From IMG/VR virus record IMGVR_UViG_3300035670_000321, positions 1 to 49,442 of that record: a stretch of DNA of 49,442 bases; one strand, written 5' to 3'. Below, in pieces: positions 32,601 to 40,031 of this stretch (the first letter of the stretch is position 1; the number at the start of each line of letters is the position of its first letter). Position numbers and translations under genes: made by a program. The notes beneath the pieces are model-generated. The model was not told where the DNA came from. It was given only the letters and a program-made list of their open reading frames with translations, and searched no databases. The stretch comes from a virus.

Positions 32601-34021
32601 GACTGACCAAACTTTGTAGTTGACGCCCAAGTCGTTAGCGTTCCAACTTGAGTTGGCAAAGACTCATTATTTGTTGTGCCATTACCCAGTTGACCTGCAT
32701 TATTCAATCCCCAAGTCCATAACTTACCGTCTGTAGAAACAGCGGTCATTTGATTGTCAGTACGCTGAACATCGGCATACTTTGTTGTTAGTGTTGCTAC
32801 GGGCAGAGGAGTATTGTTACTAGAAGCGCCAATTTGCCCACTAGCCGTATTAACAAATGCTGACCAGTTGTAATTATCACTTGTTACAAATAGTGAAGAA
32901 GCTGTTCCCACTGAAATTTTTGTATAATCAGACCGAGTCCCAAGTTGAGTAGGACTACTACGGTTTGCGCTATCACTTAAACCGAGTTGACCAGACCCAT
33001 TTCTCCCCCAAACCCAAACTGTTCCATCTGACCTTCTGGCAGAACAAGATTCTGCATTGATGTCAATTTCAACCCAAGTATTCAAAGTGCCAATTTGCAC
33101 TGGCGACGATCTGTTTGTTGTTGTGCCGTCACCAATCTGCCCATAAATATTTGATCCACAAGACCAAAGCGTCCCATCTGTTTTTATAGCCAACCAAGAC
33201 AGAGAACCAGCAGAAATGACGCTCCAATCCGATAGCGCCCCAATCTGCACTGGAGAGGATTTGTTCGTGGCTGTACCGTCCCCGAGTTGCCCACTAGTGT
33301 TTATTCCCCAGCCCCACAAATTCCCCGTATTTGAAATAGCATGAGCAAAACTATTCCCCGCAGAGGCTGTGCTCCATGTTGCTAGTGTTCCTACTTGAAT
33401 GGGAGATGATACATTTGGAGTAGTTGTTCCATTTCCAAGAGCGCCACTTGATGCTGCTCCCCAAACCCATAAAGTACCATCTGTTTTGACAGCCGCCGCA
33501 TTACCCAACGCCATCCCAACAATACTCCAATCAGTAAGCGTCCCAATCTGAACTGGAGAGGATTTGTTAATACTGGTTCCATCTCCTAATCTACCGCTAC
33601 CGTTTGCGCCCCACGCCCACAAACTGTTATCTGTTTTAATTGCCAAAACTGATTGTGTAGCAACCTCTATTTGATCCCAATCAGTAAGCGTTCCAATTTG
33701 AACTGGAGAGGATTTTGCAGTAGTAGTTCCATCCCCAAGTTGACCTACGCTATTTGGCCCCCATGCCCATAGCTGCCCAGAAGAATCAACCGCTACGACA
33801 TGACTATTAGCTCCGACCTCAACAAAAGTTTTGTTTATAGCAACCGCCACAGGTGAGCTACGAGCAACTGCGCTTCCCGAAATCAAACCAATACCTAAAT
33901 TCCCAGCCGAGCTATTTTGTCCCCACACATATAAATAATTACCAGCTAACGACGCAGCGGTAACCTTAAACTGACCCCACGCACGCGAGGTCATTGCAGC
34001 CAAACGCGAGACAATAGGCAT
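29627..34021 (-). CDS. Giant RCC1-repeat beta-propeller protein, putative receptor-binding/adhesin
   Basis: A 1464-aa protein made almost wholly of RCC1-type blades of about 50 residues: W-x-W-G-x-N-x-x-G-Q-L-G-D-G-T then SSPVQIGTL, then an AIKTDGTL strand. I count about 28 blades from residue 31 to the end. The N-terminal 30 residues (MPIVSRLAAMTSRAWGQFKV) may attach it to the virion. No catalytic domain. It sits between fibre-like genes and the glycosyltransferase genes and is AT-richer than many flanking genes. Receptor binding or host-surface adhesion is inferred from size, repeat type and place. Confidence 0.86.
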   Translation of the reverse strand: MPIVSRLAAMTSRAWGQFKVTAASLAGNYLYVWGQNSSAGNLGIGLISGSAVARSSPVAVAINKTFVEVGANSHVVAVDSSGQLWAWGPNSVGQLGDGTTTAKSSPVQIGTLTDWDQIEVATQSVLAIKTDNSLWAWGANGSGRLGDGTSINKSSPVQIGTLTDWSIVGMALGNAAAVKTDGTLWVWGAASSGALGNGTTTPNVSSPIQVGTLATWSTASAGNSFAHAISNTGNLWGWGINTSGQLGDGTATNKSSPVQIGALSDWSVISAGSLSWLAIKTDGTLWSCGSNIYGQIGDGTTTNRSSPVQIGTLNTWVEIDINAESCSARRSDGTVWVWGRNGSGQLGLSDSANRSSPTQLGTRSDYTKISVGTASSLFVTSDNYNWSAFVNTASGQIGASSNNTPLPVATLTTKYADVQRTDNQMTAVSTDGKLWTWGLNNAGQLGNGTTNNESLPTQVGTLTTWASTTKFGQSTPGAIKSDGTLWTWGYNNQGNLGNSTWGTADQYLYFPTPFTDRQYSDFSYGTAAYFISNGALYACGNNNYYEVGDGTTVWRSSPVQIGTQTDWSKVSAGSQFGLAIKTDGTLWSWGIEAGLVQGPEVTNLANTVSFSSPVLIPITFGSLPEGVSYFNALALSINNYMFAWGRNSEYECGDGTLTKVTAPKMIGTLTWSQTSSGNYHSLAIGSDNTLWAWGYNNSGQLGLNDTDSRSFPVQVGTLSDYSKIAGGRTTSYFIRSGQLWATGANNLGQLGDGTTTNRSSPVQIGTLNNWSQVFATEDWTTFAIKTDGTLWAWGSNNYGQIGDNTSTNRSSPVQIGTLTTWATVSNGGYSALAVKNDGTLWAWGYNGSGQLGDGTATSKSSPVQIGTLTNWSRAYLGTSHAVAVKTDGTIWSWGGGSYGQLGTGSTVARSSPVQIGTLTNWTQAVASNLRSFFLNTSGEVWGCGDNVVSTAGGPYPGLGLSGGFFAPVPLQVGTDNTWADISAGQRHSLLRKNDKSLWSAGGNQYGQLGQGDTVSNYRLRQVGTLTNWDKLAASGGASGSDGSSFAIKDDNTLWSWGMNTNGVLGLGDTTDRSSPVQIGTLSNWSKIKLASDAAGAINAIKTDGTLWAWGRNSDGQLGLNDTTSRSSPVQVGTLTDWAYAFGAYQNSYFVKTDNTLWAVGKYYQLGDGTTVDKSSPVQIGTGYSGLLGGSASGDTSFQNIGVGVAQKTDNTIASWGYGYAGPSNNYSTPPAYIYSTSISSPVQIGTLTNWVSGNLKDDGTLWTWGLNQDGQLGLGDTFTRLSPTQVGTLTDWRYIEASYNANDGFMGALRTNNTLWMWGNGVGGRLGNGSTAAQSVPVQVGTLTNWSNIALGNSHTVAVKTDGTLWAWGLGSSGQIGNGSTASRSSPVQIGTLTSWVDVWATSTTSYAIKNDGTIWAWGLGTSGQLGDGTNSSKSSPVQTGTLTTWAGGIKGPGNSFTGAFSTV
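29630..33931 (-). repeat. About 28 tandem RCC1 blade repeats (~150-160 bp units)
   Basis: In-frame protein repeats within the 1464-aa gene. Blade signature: aromatic-x-W-G, GQLGDGT, SSPVQIGTL. Blades 10, 12, 19, 23 and 24 depart in length or sequence; blades 2-6, 15-18 and 26-28 are most regular. DNA similarity between units is clear but not identical. Confidence 0.85.
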
Positions 34022-34030
34022 TATTTCCTC

Positions 34031-35377
34031 TTACGCAAACTTAGTTTGAGAAGCAAATACAGTAAACGTGGCAGCGCCCGTCTTTACGATAGAGTAAACG
34101 TAGGCATCTATGCTTGAAGCATTACCACTTGTTGGGGCTGTCCCACCTTGCCATTTAGGGGTAACTGCGTTGCCATCAATTTGAACCGCATTGTTGTAAT
34201 ACGGCGTAGCCCCCTGCGTCACCAGAAAAGCCAATGTGATGCTTTCACCAGTTGACATCGCAGAATCTAATGATGTGCCGCTACTTGCTCTAAAGTTTAC
34301 CGTCCAGTTTGCGGCAGCATCAGTCGTATAGTAAATGATTGATTGGGTAGTGACATCATAGTTAATCGTTCCAGTCGCCCCAGTAGCAGATACCGTAATA
34401 GCTTCAAGTGCGTTTAGAAACTTTGACGACAGGGTACTGGATGCGCCCGAGAAAGTTTGTAACGCTGTGAATGTTTGAGGCGACCCAATTGTCGCTATGG
34501 TATCTGTGACGTTTGGCAGGGTTAGCGTTCTACTTGCAGTTAAAGTAGTGGGCTGTAATGTCACGCGATACGAAGAACTACCACCAGCTCGACCTGCCAG
34601 AATCAATCCGTCTTGCGTCGATGTGCCTGTTCCAATAGTTTGACCGGTATTGTTGTAGAACGTATTCGCACCAGTAAAGGCGTTATTGTTTGCTAAGACA
34701 GCATCACCACCCGATCCTGTCGCAGAAATCGTAATCGACCCTGAACCATTAGTGATTGTTACACCAGAGCCTGCGGTCAACGTGGACTTAGCTAGGGTGT
34801 TACCCGTGCTGTTACCAATTAAAAGCTGCCCGTCGGTGTATGTGGTTTGCCCGGTGCCACCGTTTACTACCGGCAACGTGCCTGTTACGTTCGAAGCAAG
34901 ATTTACAAACGTCGTCGAAGTTGTTCCTGTACCACCAGAAGTGATCGGCAACGCAGTGCCCAGTGTCAGAGAAGACGCATAGGTCGTCACATCAACCACG
35001 TTGGTTGCGTCATTGAACACCACCATTGTCTTGCCCGCAGGGACCGCGATACCGGTGCCCGTAGAGTTTTTAACAGTGACAGCGTCTGCCAATCCATTGC
35101 TGACGATGTACTGCTTCTCAATCGCCGGTACGATCAGATTTCTTGCGCCGCCCGAAGTACCCGTCAGATTTAAACGCAAAGCACGAGCGTTCTGTGCAGC
35201 ATTAGTATCAGTAAGCGTTAACGTGACATCAGCACTCGCAAACGTAATATCAACACTACCAGTGATCGCCTGTTCTATCGCAGTGCCTAAGTTGGTATTG
35301 GTCGTAGTGCCCCAAGTGCCTGACTGCTCTCCTGTGGCAATCAGTTCAAACTTTAAATCACTATATGTACTTGCCAT
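34031..35377 (-). CDS. Tail-fibre-like protein, 448 aa
   Basis: The N terminus (DLKFELIATGEQSGTWG) is the common phage fibre/appendage head sequence. The middle holds Thr/Gly-rich segments with repeated GGTGxTxxxT (TSGGTGTTSTTF, NGGTGQTTYTDG) and ends in beta-rich domains. No enzymatic spike domain is seen. It precedes the RCC1-repeat gene by nine bases, so it may be a stalk or adaptor for it. Confidence 0.75.
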   Translation of the reverse strand: MASTYSDLKFELIATGEQSGTWGTTTNTNLGTAIEQAITGSVDITFASADVTLTLTDTNAAQNARALRLNLTGTSGGARNLIVPAIEKQYIVSNGLADAVTVKNSTGTGIAVPAGKTMVVFNDATNVVDVTTYASSLTLGTALPITSGGTGTTSTTFVNLASNVTGTLPVVNGGTGQTTYTDGQLLIGNSTGNTLAKSTLTAGSGVTITNGSGSITISATGSGGDAVLANNNAFTGANTFYNNTGQTIGTGTSTQDGLILAGRAGGSSSYRVTLQPTTLTASRTLTLPNVTDTIATIGSPQTFTALQTFSGASSTLSSKFLNALEAITVSATGATGTINYDVTTQSIIYYTTDAAANWTVNFRASSGTSLDSAMSTGESITLAFLVTQGATPYYNNAVQIDGNAVTPKWQGGTAPTSGNASSIDAYVYSIVKTGAATFTVFASQTKFA

Positions 35378-35389
35378 TTTTTACCCCTA

Positions 35390-36121
35390 TTAAGCCGCGT
35401 CCACTTCTACCCAAGTAATGCTCTGCGCATCATTGACCGCAACCCAATTTATGGTTTGAGAATCATCTACAACCGTCCAACCGCGTATTAGAACCGTCCC
35501 TACCGCGCCCGTGCCCTGAACGCCTGTAACTAACTTGCTATCATCAATCTCAATCGAGACAACGCCAAGCTGTCCTATTCCCGATACGCCCGTAACTAGA
35601 ACCGCATCGTCAGTCTCTGTGGTTACCGTGCCAATCGCACCTATGCCACTTACGCCAGTAACACTAACATTAGCGTCAAACTGCAGCGTAACAACACCAA
35701 CAAAACTGTCTCCCGCTACCCCAGTTATCGTGACATTACTGTCAATCTGCAGTGCGACCGGCTCAACCGCACCCGTACCACTGATACCACTAACCGTAAA
35801 GAGCACATTGGGTACAGTATCCCCTACCGCTCCAGTTCCTTCAACACCAGAAACCGTATACGACTGGAACGTGTAAATACCAACCGTACCTACCGCACCT
35901 GTTGCTTCAACACCGTTCGGGACAACGACGTCGTCAACCTGTACAACGAAACCACCGATTAAACCCGTTCCATCAACACCCGTCGGTACAATCGATATAG
36001 CAAAGCTGACTGTGCCTACAGCACCGGTGCCAGAGACACCGGTTACCGCTAGCTCATCAAGATCAAGGCCCCAAGAGCCACGGCTCCACGGGCCCGAACC
36101 CCATCCGACATAGTCAGCCAC
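35390..36121 (-). CDS. Short-repeat Gly/Val-rich virion protein, 243 aa
   Basis: The N terminus is a Gly/Trp motif (GWGSGPWSRGSWG). Then nine near-identical units of 20-22 residues (VTGVSGTGAVGTV) run from about residue 25 to 210, a beta-solenoid-like pattern. The C terminus has two matching WVAV/WVEV strands. No family name is known to me. Gene position among structural genes suggests a fibre or head/tail decoration. Confidence 0.75.
   Translation of the reverse strand: MADYVGWGSGPWSRGSWGLDLDELAVTGVSGTGAVGTVSFAISIVPTGVDGTGLIGGFVVQVDDVVVPNGVEATGAVGTVGIYTFQSYTVSGVEGTGAVGDTVPNVLFTVSGISGTGAVEPVALQIDSNVTITGVAGDSFVGVVTLQFDANVSVTGVSGIGAIGTVTTETDDAVLVTGVSGIGQLGVVSIEIDDSKLVTGVQGTGAVGTVLIRGWTVVDDSQTINWVAVNDAQSITWVEVDAA
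35492..36049 (-). repeat. Nine ~22-aa (66-bp) tandem repeats, VTGVSGTGAVGTV type
   Basis: The TGV/SGV/NGV cores lie at residues 27, 47, 69, 91, 111, 133, 155, 177 and 199, so the period is 20 or 22 residues. The consensus is VTGVSGTGAVGTV with more variable 8-9 residue spacers rich in D, V and I. Confidence 0.85.
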
Positions 36122-36133
36122 ATCGTCTTCCTA

Positions 36134-36595
36134 TTAAGCAATCCGAATAATTGCCGTTGCCGCAGCCGCTGCGGGGAATTGAATCTGAAAGTCCCCTGAA
36201 CTTACCTGCTGATCGCCACCAAAATCCAACACCGCACATGCTGGATCGCCGGTAGCCGTGTCGTTATAAATGATCGCGCCAGAAGTTGTGAACGTCGCAG
36301 CCGACCAAGTCGTGTTGTCAAAATCACAGACCGCTGTGGTGCCATCCGCCACAGGCGTAACAGACGTTAGCGTGTTACCCCCGGTCGTGTAGCCATTGCC
36401 GTTGGCAAGCTCATCCGAATTACCCGTCAAATCGGTGTAGCTGGTCGTCGCCGCACCATAAGTGCCTGTGACCGACGCGGTAGCCTTGCCTAAAGCGATC
36501 TTAAAAGTATTGCCCGTAGACGCCGTAAAGTTATGCACAGCCTTCAAGATTTCTACCTTGAAAGACGTTGGCATTGCTGTTGTAAATCCTGCCAT
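36134..36595 (-). CDS. Structural protein, 153 aa
   Basis: A Thr/Ala-rich, beta-rich protein starting MAGFTTAMPTSFKVEILK and ending FQIQFPAAAAATAIIRIA. There is no catalytic motif. Similar proteins of about 150 residues occur among virion genes of environmental phages, possibly as head or tail decorations. It lies one base from the 95-aa gene and 12 bases before the repeat protein. Confidence 0.72.
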   Translation of the reverse strand: MAGFTTAMPTSFKVEILKAVHNFTASTGNTFKIALGKATASVTGTYGAATTSYTDLTGNSDELANGNGYTTGGNTLTSVTPVADGTTAVCDFDNTTWSAATFTTSGAIIYNDTATGDPACAVLDFGGDQQVSSGDFQIQFPAAAAATAIIRIA

Positions 36596-36596
36596 G

Positions 36597-36884
36597 TCAG
36601 TTCTCCAAGAGTTTTACCAATTCGGGATGCCCCGCCTCGCGTAAACGATTTGCAAGGGTTGTGTTATGCGAAGTTACCGCTTGACGCATGTATCGTACAA
36701 GTACCGCACGAATCTGAGTACGGAAAGCCTCCGCCTGATCACGTATGACCGGATGCGAACCCTCTCCGATATAAACAATCTTCTCCAAAGCCATTTCCGC
36801 TACTTCCTCCGGGGTAAACCCCCGCCCGGAAACAGAAACCGCCTTTATTTCGCCGAGTAAAACGCCTCCGCCTGCACTCATCAT
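36597..36884 (-). CDS. Small conserved protein, 95 aa
   Basis: Mostly helical, with FTPEEVAEMALEKIVYI and a C-terminal helix NRLREAGHPELVKLLE. No family is recognised. Two ATGs in a row are possible starts (36884 or 36881); I use the first, which overlaps the adaptor stop as ATGA. Its place beside the head-tail adaptors suggests a virion assembly role. Confidence 0.7.
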   Translation of the reverse strand: MMSAGGGVLLGEIKAVSVSGRGFTPEEVAEMALEKIVYIGEGSHPVIRDQAEAFRTQIRAVLVRYMRQAVTSHNTTLANRLREAGHPELVKLLEN

Positions 36885-37540
36885 GGTCCCGGTGACTCCG
36901 ATTTAACCCTCAAACGAACCATACCGTCTCTGTACTCGTCACGACGACGGCGACCCTGCTGCTCAATGCCCAGACCCTGCAATGCTTGCTTGTAGCTGTT
37001 GTCGAAATAGGCCAACATGTCAGGAGGCCCCTTCGTGTAGCTGTACGCCTGTATCAAACACGCATACAAAAGCGCCTCAGGCGCATTAATGCTCACCCAA
37101 GTTTCCGTATTGGTTGATGACAACTGCGCGGGACGGTAGATGTATCCAAGCTCAACCGTAAAGCTCGCATTGGGCGTAGGTGCGACATAGAAAGTGTTCT
37201 GATCCCACACCGAGTAATACTTGGGCGTCCCCGTATCCGAGCCATCCGCCCAGTATTCCTTCATAAACGAAGTGTCGCGGAAGCCTAGAAAAATCTGCTC
37301 ACCACTCGCGTTCGTTATCATCATGTAACGGTGCGTCAACAGATCAGTAGGCGCAGTCAAAAACTTATTACCCGACGTCATCGATCCAGTAACCTCTTTC
37401 TTAAAGACATCCAAGTCAATGTCCCTAAGAATGCGGTTCTCAGCCATGGTGATAAACGTATTAATCACCGAGTTCGTGAAGACGTTGCTTCCGACCTCCG
37501 TGTAATTTCGTATGTTAGTAACCAGTTCGTCGTAAGTCAT
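36881..37540 (-). CDS. Head-tail adaptor-like protein, 219 aa
   Basis: The N terminus (MTYDELVTNIRNYTEVG) leads to FTNSVINTFITMAENRILRDID and a core with GTPKYYSVWDQNTFYVAPTP. This is the pattern of adaptor or tail-tubular-A-type proteins in short-tailed phages, which dock below the portal. The C-terminal tail is basic (QQGRRRRDEYRDG). It lies two bases after the 119-aa gene. Confidence 0.75.
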   Translation of the reverse strand: MTYDELVTNIRNYTEVGSNVFTNSVINTFITMAENRILRDIDLDVFKKEVTGSMTSGNKFLTAPTDLLTHRYMMITNASGEQIFLGFRDTSFMKEYWADGSDTGTPKYYSVWDQNTFYVAPTPNASFTVELGYIYRPAQLSSTNTETWVSINAPEALLYACLIQAYSYTKGPPDMLAYFDNSYKQALQGLGIEQQGRRRRDEYRDGMVRLRVKSESPGP

Positions 37541-37542
37541 GG

Positions 37543-37902
37543 CTAAGTAATCACAATCGTCACATTCCCCACCGCTCCATATCCAACAGGAGGGGCCTGC
37601 AATGGGTACGGTCGCATGTCCGTGATATTCTGCGCCGCAAACACACTGCCCCTGCTCTGAAACGCTGAATCAGCAGGCATTCCAACAAACACCGTCGTAG
37701 GTTCAATCCGATCGGGCCTCGGCTCCTGCAGTGCTATCGCGTCACCCTTGTAACGCAAAGGGTCTAACTGCGGCTCCTTCGGCTCATAATCATCCGGGCA
37801 AACCTTAAACCCACGCCAGTTCTTCTTTAATACGTTGTATGGATAACGCTGACCACAGTAGTCGCATAATCCAAACGAAAATTTTCCTGTTGCAAACGCC
37901 AC
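37543..37902 (-). CDS. Zinc-ribbon-like structural protein, 119 aa
   Basis: The N-terminal half carries CDYCGQRYPY and a later CPDDYEPKEP, a possible metal site made of three Cys. The rest is Pro-rich without clear structure. Function unknown. It sits between the two head-tail adaptor genes, with one base separating it from the P22 gp4-like gene, so a role in connector assembly is likely. Confidence 0.7.
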   Translation of the reverse strand: MAFATGKFSFGLCDYCGQRYPYNVLKKNWRGFKVCPDDYEPKEPQLDPLRYKGDAIALQEPRPDRIEPTTVFVGMPADSAFQSRGSVFAAQNITDMRPYPLQAPPVGYGAVGNVTIVIT

Positions 37903-37903
37903 A

Positions 37904-38569
37904 CTACGCCCCTAGCTCCGGAACGAAGTAAGCACTTGCTATATCCCTATCCTCTGCAGCCGCACGAGCAAACTCTTCTTCGTACAACTGTTTCATCATC
38001 ACCGTGCGCTCCGGCGCATATTTCAACGACAAGTAGTACGCCAACCCCGCTGCCAAACAAGGCAAGAACCGGAAGTTAACGTCGGAAGTGTTCGTGTACG
38101 CCCCCGCATCCTGAATCCTGCGAATGCGGTAATACCGCAGCTGGTAAGGCTGGTTTGGTGTGGGATACAAAAACACCTTGGGGACGTTTGTACGCTGAAC
38201 GTAATACTGCGCAGGCTGCGCTTGCGTCGTCTTGTCCGGGACGTTCAAGTACTCGGCCCGGCTGATGCGTTCAATGATGATATCTGTAGCAGGACTTTGT
38301 CCTGTTAAACGTATAACGGCAGACAGAACGTTTACCGTATCTGTAGGCAAGGAGATTTCGGTATCTCCTTGCACCAGATTGTACGTAGCTAAATCAATGG
38401 TCCACAGGTTCAACCCACGATTCGCCCAATCCAAAAACATCAAATTTAAAGAACGACGAGCAGTAGAAAGCTGTTTGCCGTTGGTCATTTGCATGCCCAA
38501 CCGCTCAAACGCTTCCTCAATCAATTCTTCGATTTGGAGGTCGAATACTGTTGTACCTGAGGTAGTCAT
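37904..38569 (-). CDS. P22 gp4-like tail accessory factor (connector protein)
   Basis: A 221-aa protein with features of gp4-type head completion proteins: an N-terminal helix (IEELIEEAFERLGM), LNLMFLDWANRGLNLW, then VNVLSAVIRL, and VFLYPTPNQPYQLRYYRIRR, ending in a helix rich in Arg/Glu. In P22 the homologue binds beneath the portal and carries the nozzle gp10, which matches the gp10-like gene elsewhere in this window. Confidence 0.8.
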   Translation of the reverse strand: MTTSGTTVFDLQIEELIEEAFERLGMQMTNGKQLSTARRSLNLMFLDWANRGLNLWTIDLATYNLVQGDTEISLPTDTVNVLSAVIRLTGQSPATDIIIERISRAEYLNVPDKTTQAQPAQYYVQRTNVPKVFLYPTPNQPYQLRYYRIRRIQDAGAYTNTSDVNFRFLPCLAAGLAYYLSLKYAPERTVMMKQLYEEEFARAAAEDRDIASAYFVPELGA

Positions 38570-38782
38570 TTAGCACATACCGCCTTTTTTATAGCCCTTG
38601 ACCATGCCGCCACCCATCATCTTCTTGCCCATTGCCATCTTCTTGTGCTGATTAACGGCACCGCCGTTTTTCATCATCACAGGGCCAGTTTTGTTGCTGG
38701 TTTTTGACATCATCTTGTTGCGAGGACCGCTCTCCACGCAGCCGCCACCTTTAGTAGCAGCACCCATTCCACGTCCAGCCAT
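38570..38782 (-). CDS. Small Met/Lys/Gly-rich protein, 70 aa
   Basis: Composed mainly of Met, Lys and Gly: MMKNGGAVNQHKKMAMGKKMM, given here only as its main feature, plus a final KKGGMC. I choose the ATG at 38782 with AAAGGA eight bases upstream; a GTG at 38788 is in frame but too close. Strong positive charge suggests nucleic-acid or capsid contact; no known family function. Confidence 0.7.
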   Translation of the reverse strand: MAGRGMGAATKGGGCVESGPRNKMMSKTSNKTGPVMMKNGGAVNQHKKMAMGKKMMGGGMVKGYKKGGMC

Positions 38783-38784
38783 GA

Positions 38785-38982
38785 TCACATTCCTTTCTTA
38801 GCTTTACCGCCCTTTTTCATACCCATGGCGATGACACCGCCATAGCCCGTTTTGCCGCTCTTCATCGCACGACCTTTTGCATCCGCGCCTTTTTTCTTCA
38901 TCGCGCGACCTGCCATATCCGAGTTCTTCATCAAAGAACCATCAGGCATTTTGTGCATCCCCTTCGGTACAGACTTTTTCAT
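38785..38982 (-). CDS. Small Lys/Met/Gly-rich protein, 65 aa
   Basis: Begins MKKSVPKGMHKMPDGSLMK and contains MAGRAMKKKGADAKGRAMK, ending GGKAKKGM. Very basic with no predicted membrane segment. It overlaps the 70-aa gene only at its stop region. Proteins of this composition cluster among structural genes of many environmental phages, with no proven function. Confidence 0.72.
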   Translation of the reverse strand: MKKSVPKGMHKMPDGSLMKNSDMAGRAMKKKGADAKGRAMKSGKTGYGGVIAMGMKKGGKAKKGM

Positions 38983-39015
38983 GTCTTCGCCTCTCTTTTG
39001 GGTTTGATTACTGAC

Positions 39016-39252
39016 CTATCTACGCTCGATTAATCGATCGATCTTTTCTTCGATACGATTGAATCGCTGGTCAATATGCTCAGTGATCTTCTCGACCTCG
39101 GCTTTAGTCACCGAGTCACGAGCGATCTCTTCGCGTGTGCGATTCAAAAGAATCGTAACTCTTGCAAGCTCACTAAACTTCTCGTGCATCATATACCCCA
39201 AGATGCCAATCAAAATAGTAAGTCCCGCGCTCCATATTTCCGCCAATTGCAC
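39016..39252 (-). CDS. Membrane-anchored coiled-coil protein, 78 aa (GTG start)
   Basis: An N-terminal transmembrane helix (about 5-23, WSAGLTILIGILGYMM) is followed by a charged coiled coil to the C terminus. GTG at 39252 has GAGGAG six bases upstream. The layout resembles small phage membrane proteins such as spanin- or holin-associated factors, but it lies in the structural region rather than the lysis cassette. Role unknown. Confidence 0.75.
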   Translation of the reverse strand: MQLAEIWSAGLTILIGILGYMMHEKFSELARVTILLNRTREEIARDSVTKAEVEKITEHIDQRFNRIEEKIDRLIERR

Positions 39253-39262
39253 CGCAAACTCC

Positions 39263-39556
39263 TCAACATTTCCACCGACGACGCGCTTGACGTATTCGGC
39301 TATTTGGGTCTTTAGCTGCCTCTGGATACATTTTCATCTGCCCAGCAGAACGCGCACAAAACGATTTACGGCGCTTCGCGCGCGCACCTGACGGATTACT
39401 TTCAGTCACAGCAGTCTGAAGTTTGCTACCCGGATTAGCGCGGCGATACGCTGCAACGCCTTGCTTAGTCATGCCCGCTCCGGCCTTAGTAGGCCGAAAG
39501 TTGCCTGACTTCACCGAGGTGGCAATCCCCATCCCTTTGGACTTCTTAGTCGCCAT
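39263..39556 (-). CDS. Small basic protein, 97 aa (DUF6321-like)
   Basis: A Lys/Arg-rich protein with TKQGVAAYRRANPGSKLQTAV and AKRRKSFCARSAGQMKMYP and a closing NSRIRQARRRWKC. From memory this is the DUF6321 type of phage protein; unverified. Two Cys and many basic residues suggest nucleic-acid binding or a virion part, but no function is known. It lies two bases before the 101-aa gene stop and ten bases upstream of the 78-aa gene. Confidence 0.78.
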   Translation of the reverse strand: MATKKSKGMGIATSVKSGNFRPTKAGAGMTKQGVAAYRRANPGSKLQTAVTESNPSGARAKRRKSFCARSAGQMKMYPEAAKDPNSRIRQARRRWKC

Positions 39557-39558
39557 AA

Positions 39559-39864
39559 TCAGGCCGCTGCTCCGCCTACAAAAAGCAAAGTAACGCTTTT
39601 TACTTCAGCATCTGCAAAATCAATGTAGACACCATCGGTAAAAAGAATGCCATCGTCCGGGAAGATCAAATCAACCGCTCCCGCTGCTGCGGGGGTATTG
39701 ATCGTAATCAACGCCGTGCCGCCGCTTGTGCTGCCATTCTTCAGCGCAAAGGACGATGCCGTGCCACTGCATGTGTAATACACACCCTGTACACGCGTCC
39801 TGCCACCAATAGCATCGTCAGAAGTGGTCTTCGTTACCGCCGAAATATCACTTGCAAAACTCAT
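39559..39864 (-). CDS. Small beta-rich structural protein, 101 aa
   Basis: Contains VQGVYYTCSGTASSFALKNG and ends VKSVTLLFVGGAAA, a strand-rich pattern seen in phage decoration proteins. Start overlaps the 56-aa gene stop (ATGA). No known function beyond probable virion association. Confidence 0.72.
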   Translation of the reverse strand: MSFASDISAVTKTTSDDAIGGRTRVQGVYYTCSGTASSFALKNGSTSGGTALITINTPAAAGAVDLIFPDDGILFTDGVYIDFADAEVKSVTLLFVGGAAA

Positions 39865-40031
39865 TGCTGTAGTCCTTCCGTATTCTCTGACTCTGGTAAA
39901 TCCAGCCGTGCGATCAAGGAGTTCAACACATCAATTGCAGCTTGCGCTGCAACGGCCACGTCATGCGCGTGATTCCGTTGCTTCTCCATGTTCGCAATTT
40001 CCGCCAGCAGATACTCTTTAGTGATATCCAT
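39861..40031 (-). CDS. Small helical protein, 56 aa
   Basis: A short gene, easily missed by length cut-offs, starting MDITKEYLLAEIANMEKQ and ending ENTEGLQQ, and predicted to be a helical hairpin. It is tightly packed between neighbours: TAATG with the 191-aa gene stop and ATGA with the 101-aa gene start. The arrangement and an acidic, amphipathic composition support translation. Function unknown. Confidence 0.72.
   Translation of the reverse strand: MDITKEYLLAEIANMEKQRNHAHDVAVAAQAAIDVLNSLIARLDLPESENTEGLQQ

Noticed and set aside
29630-33931. CRISPR-like periodic repeats
   Set aside because: Units are 150-160 bp, coding in frame and clearly RCC1 blades; no short spacers or identical direct repeats.
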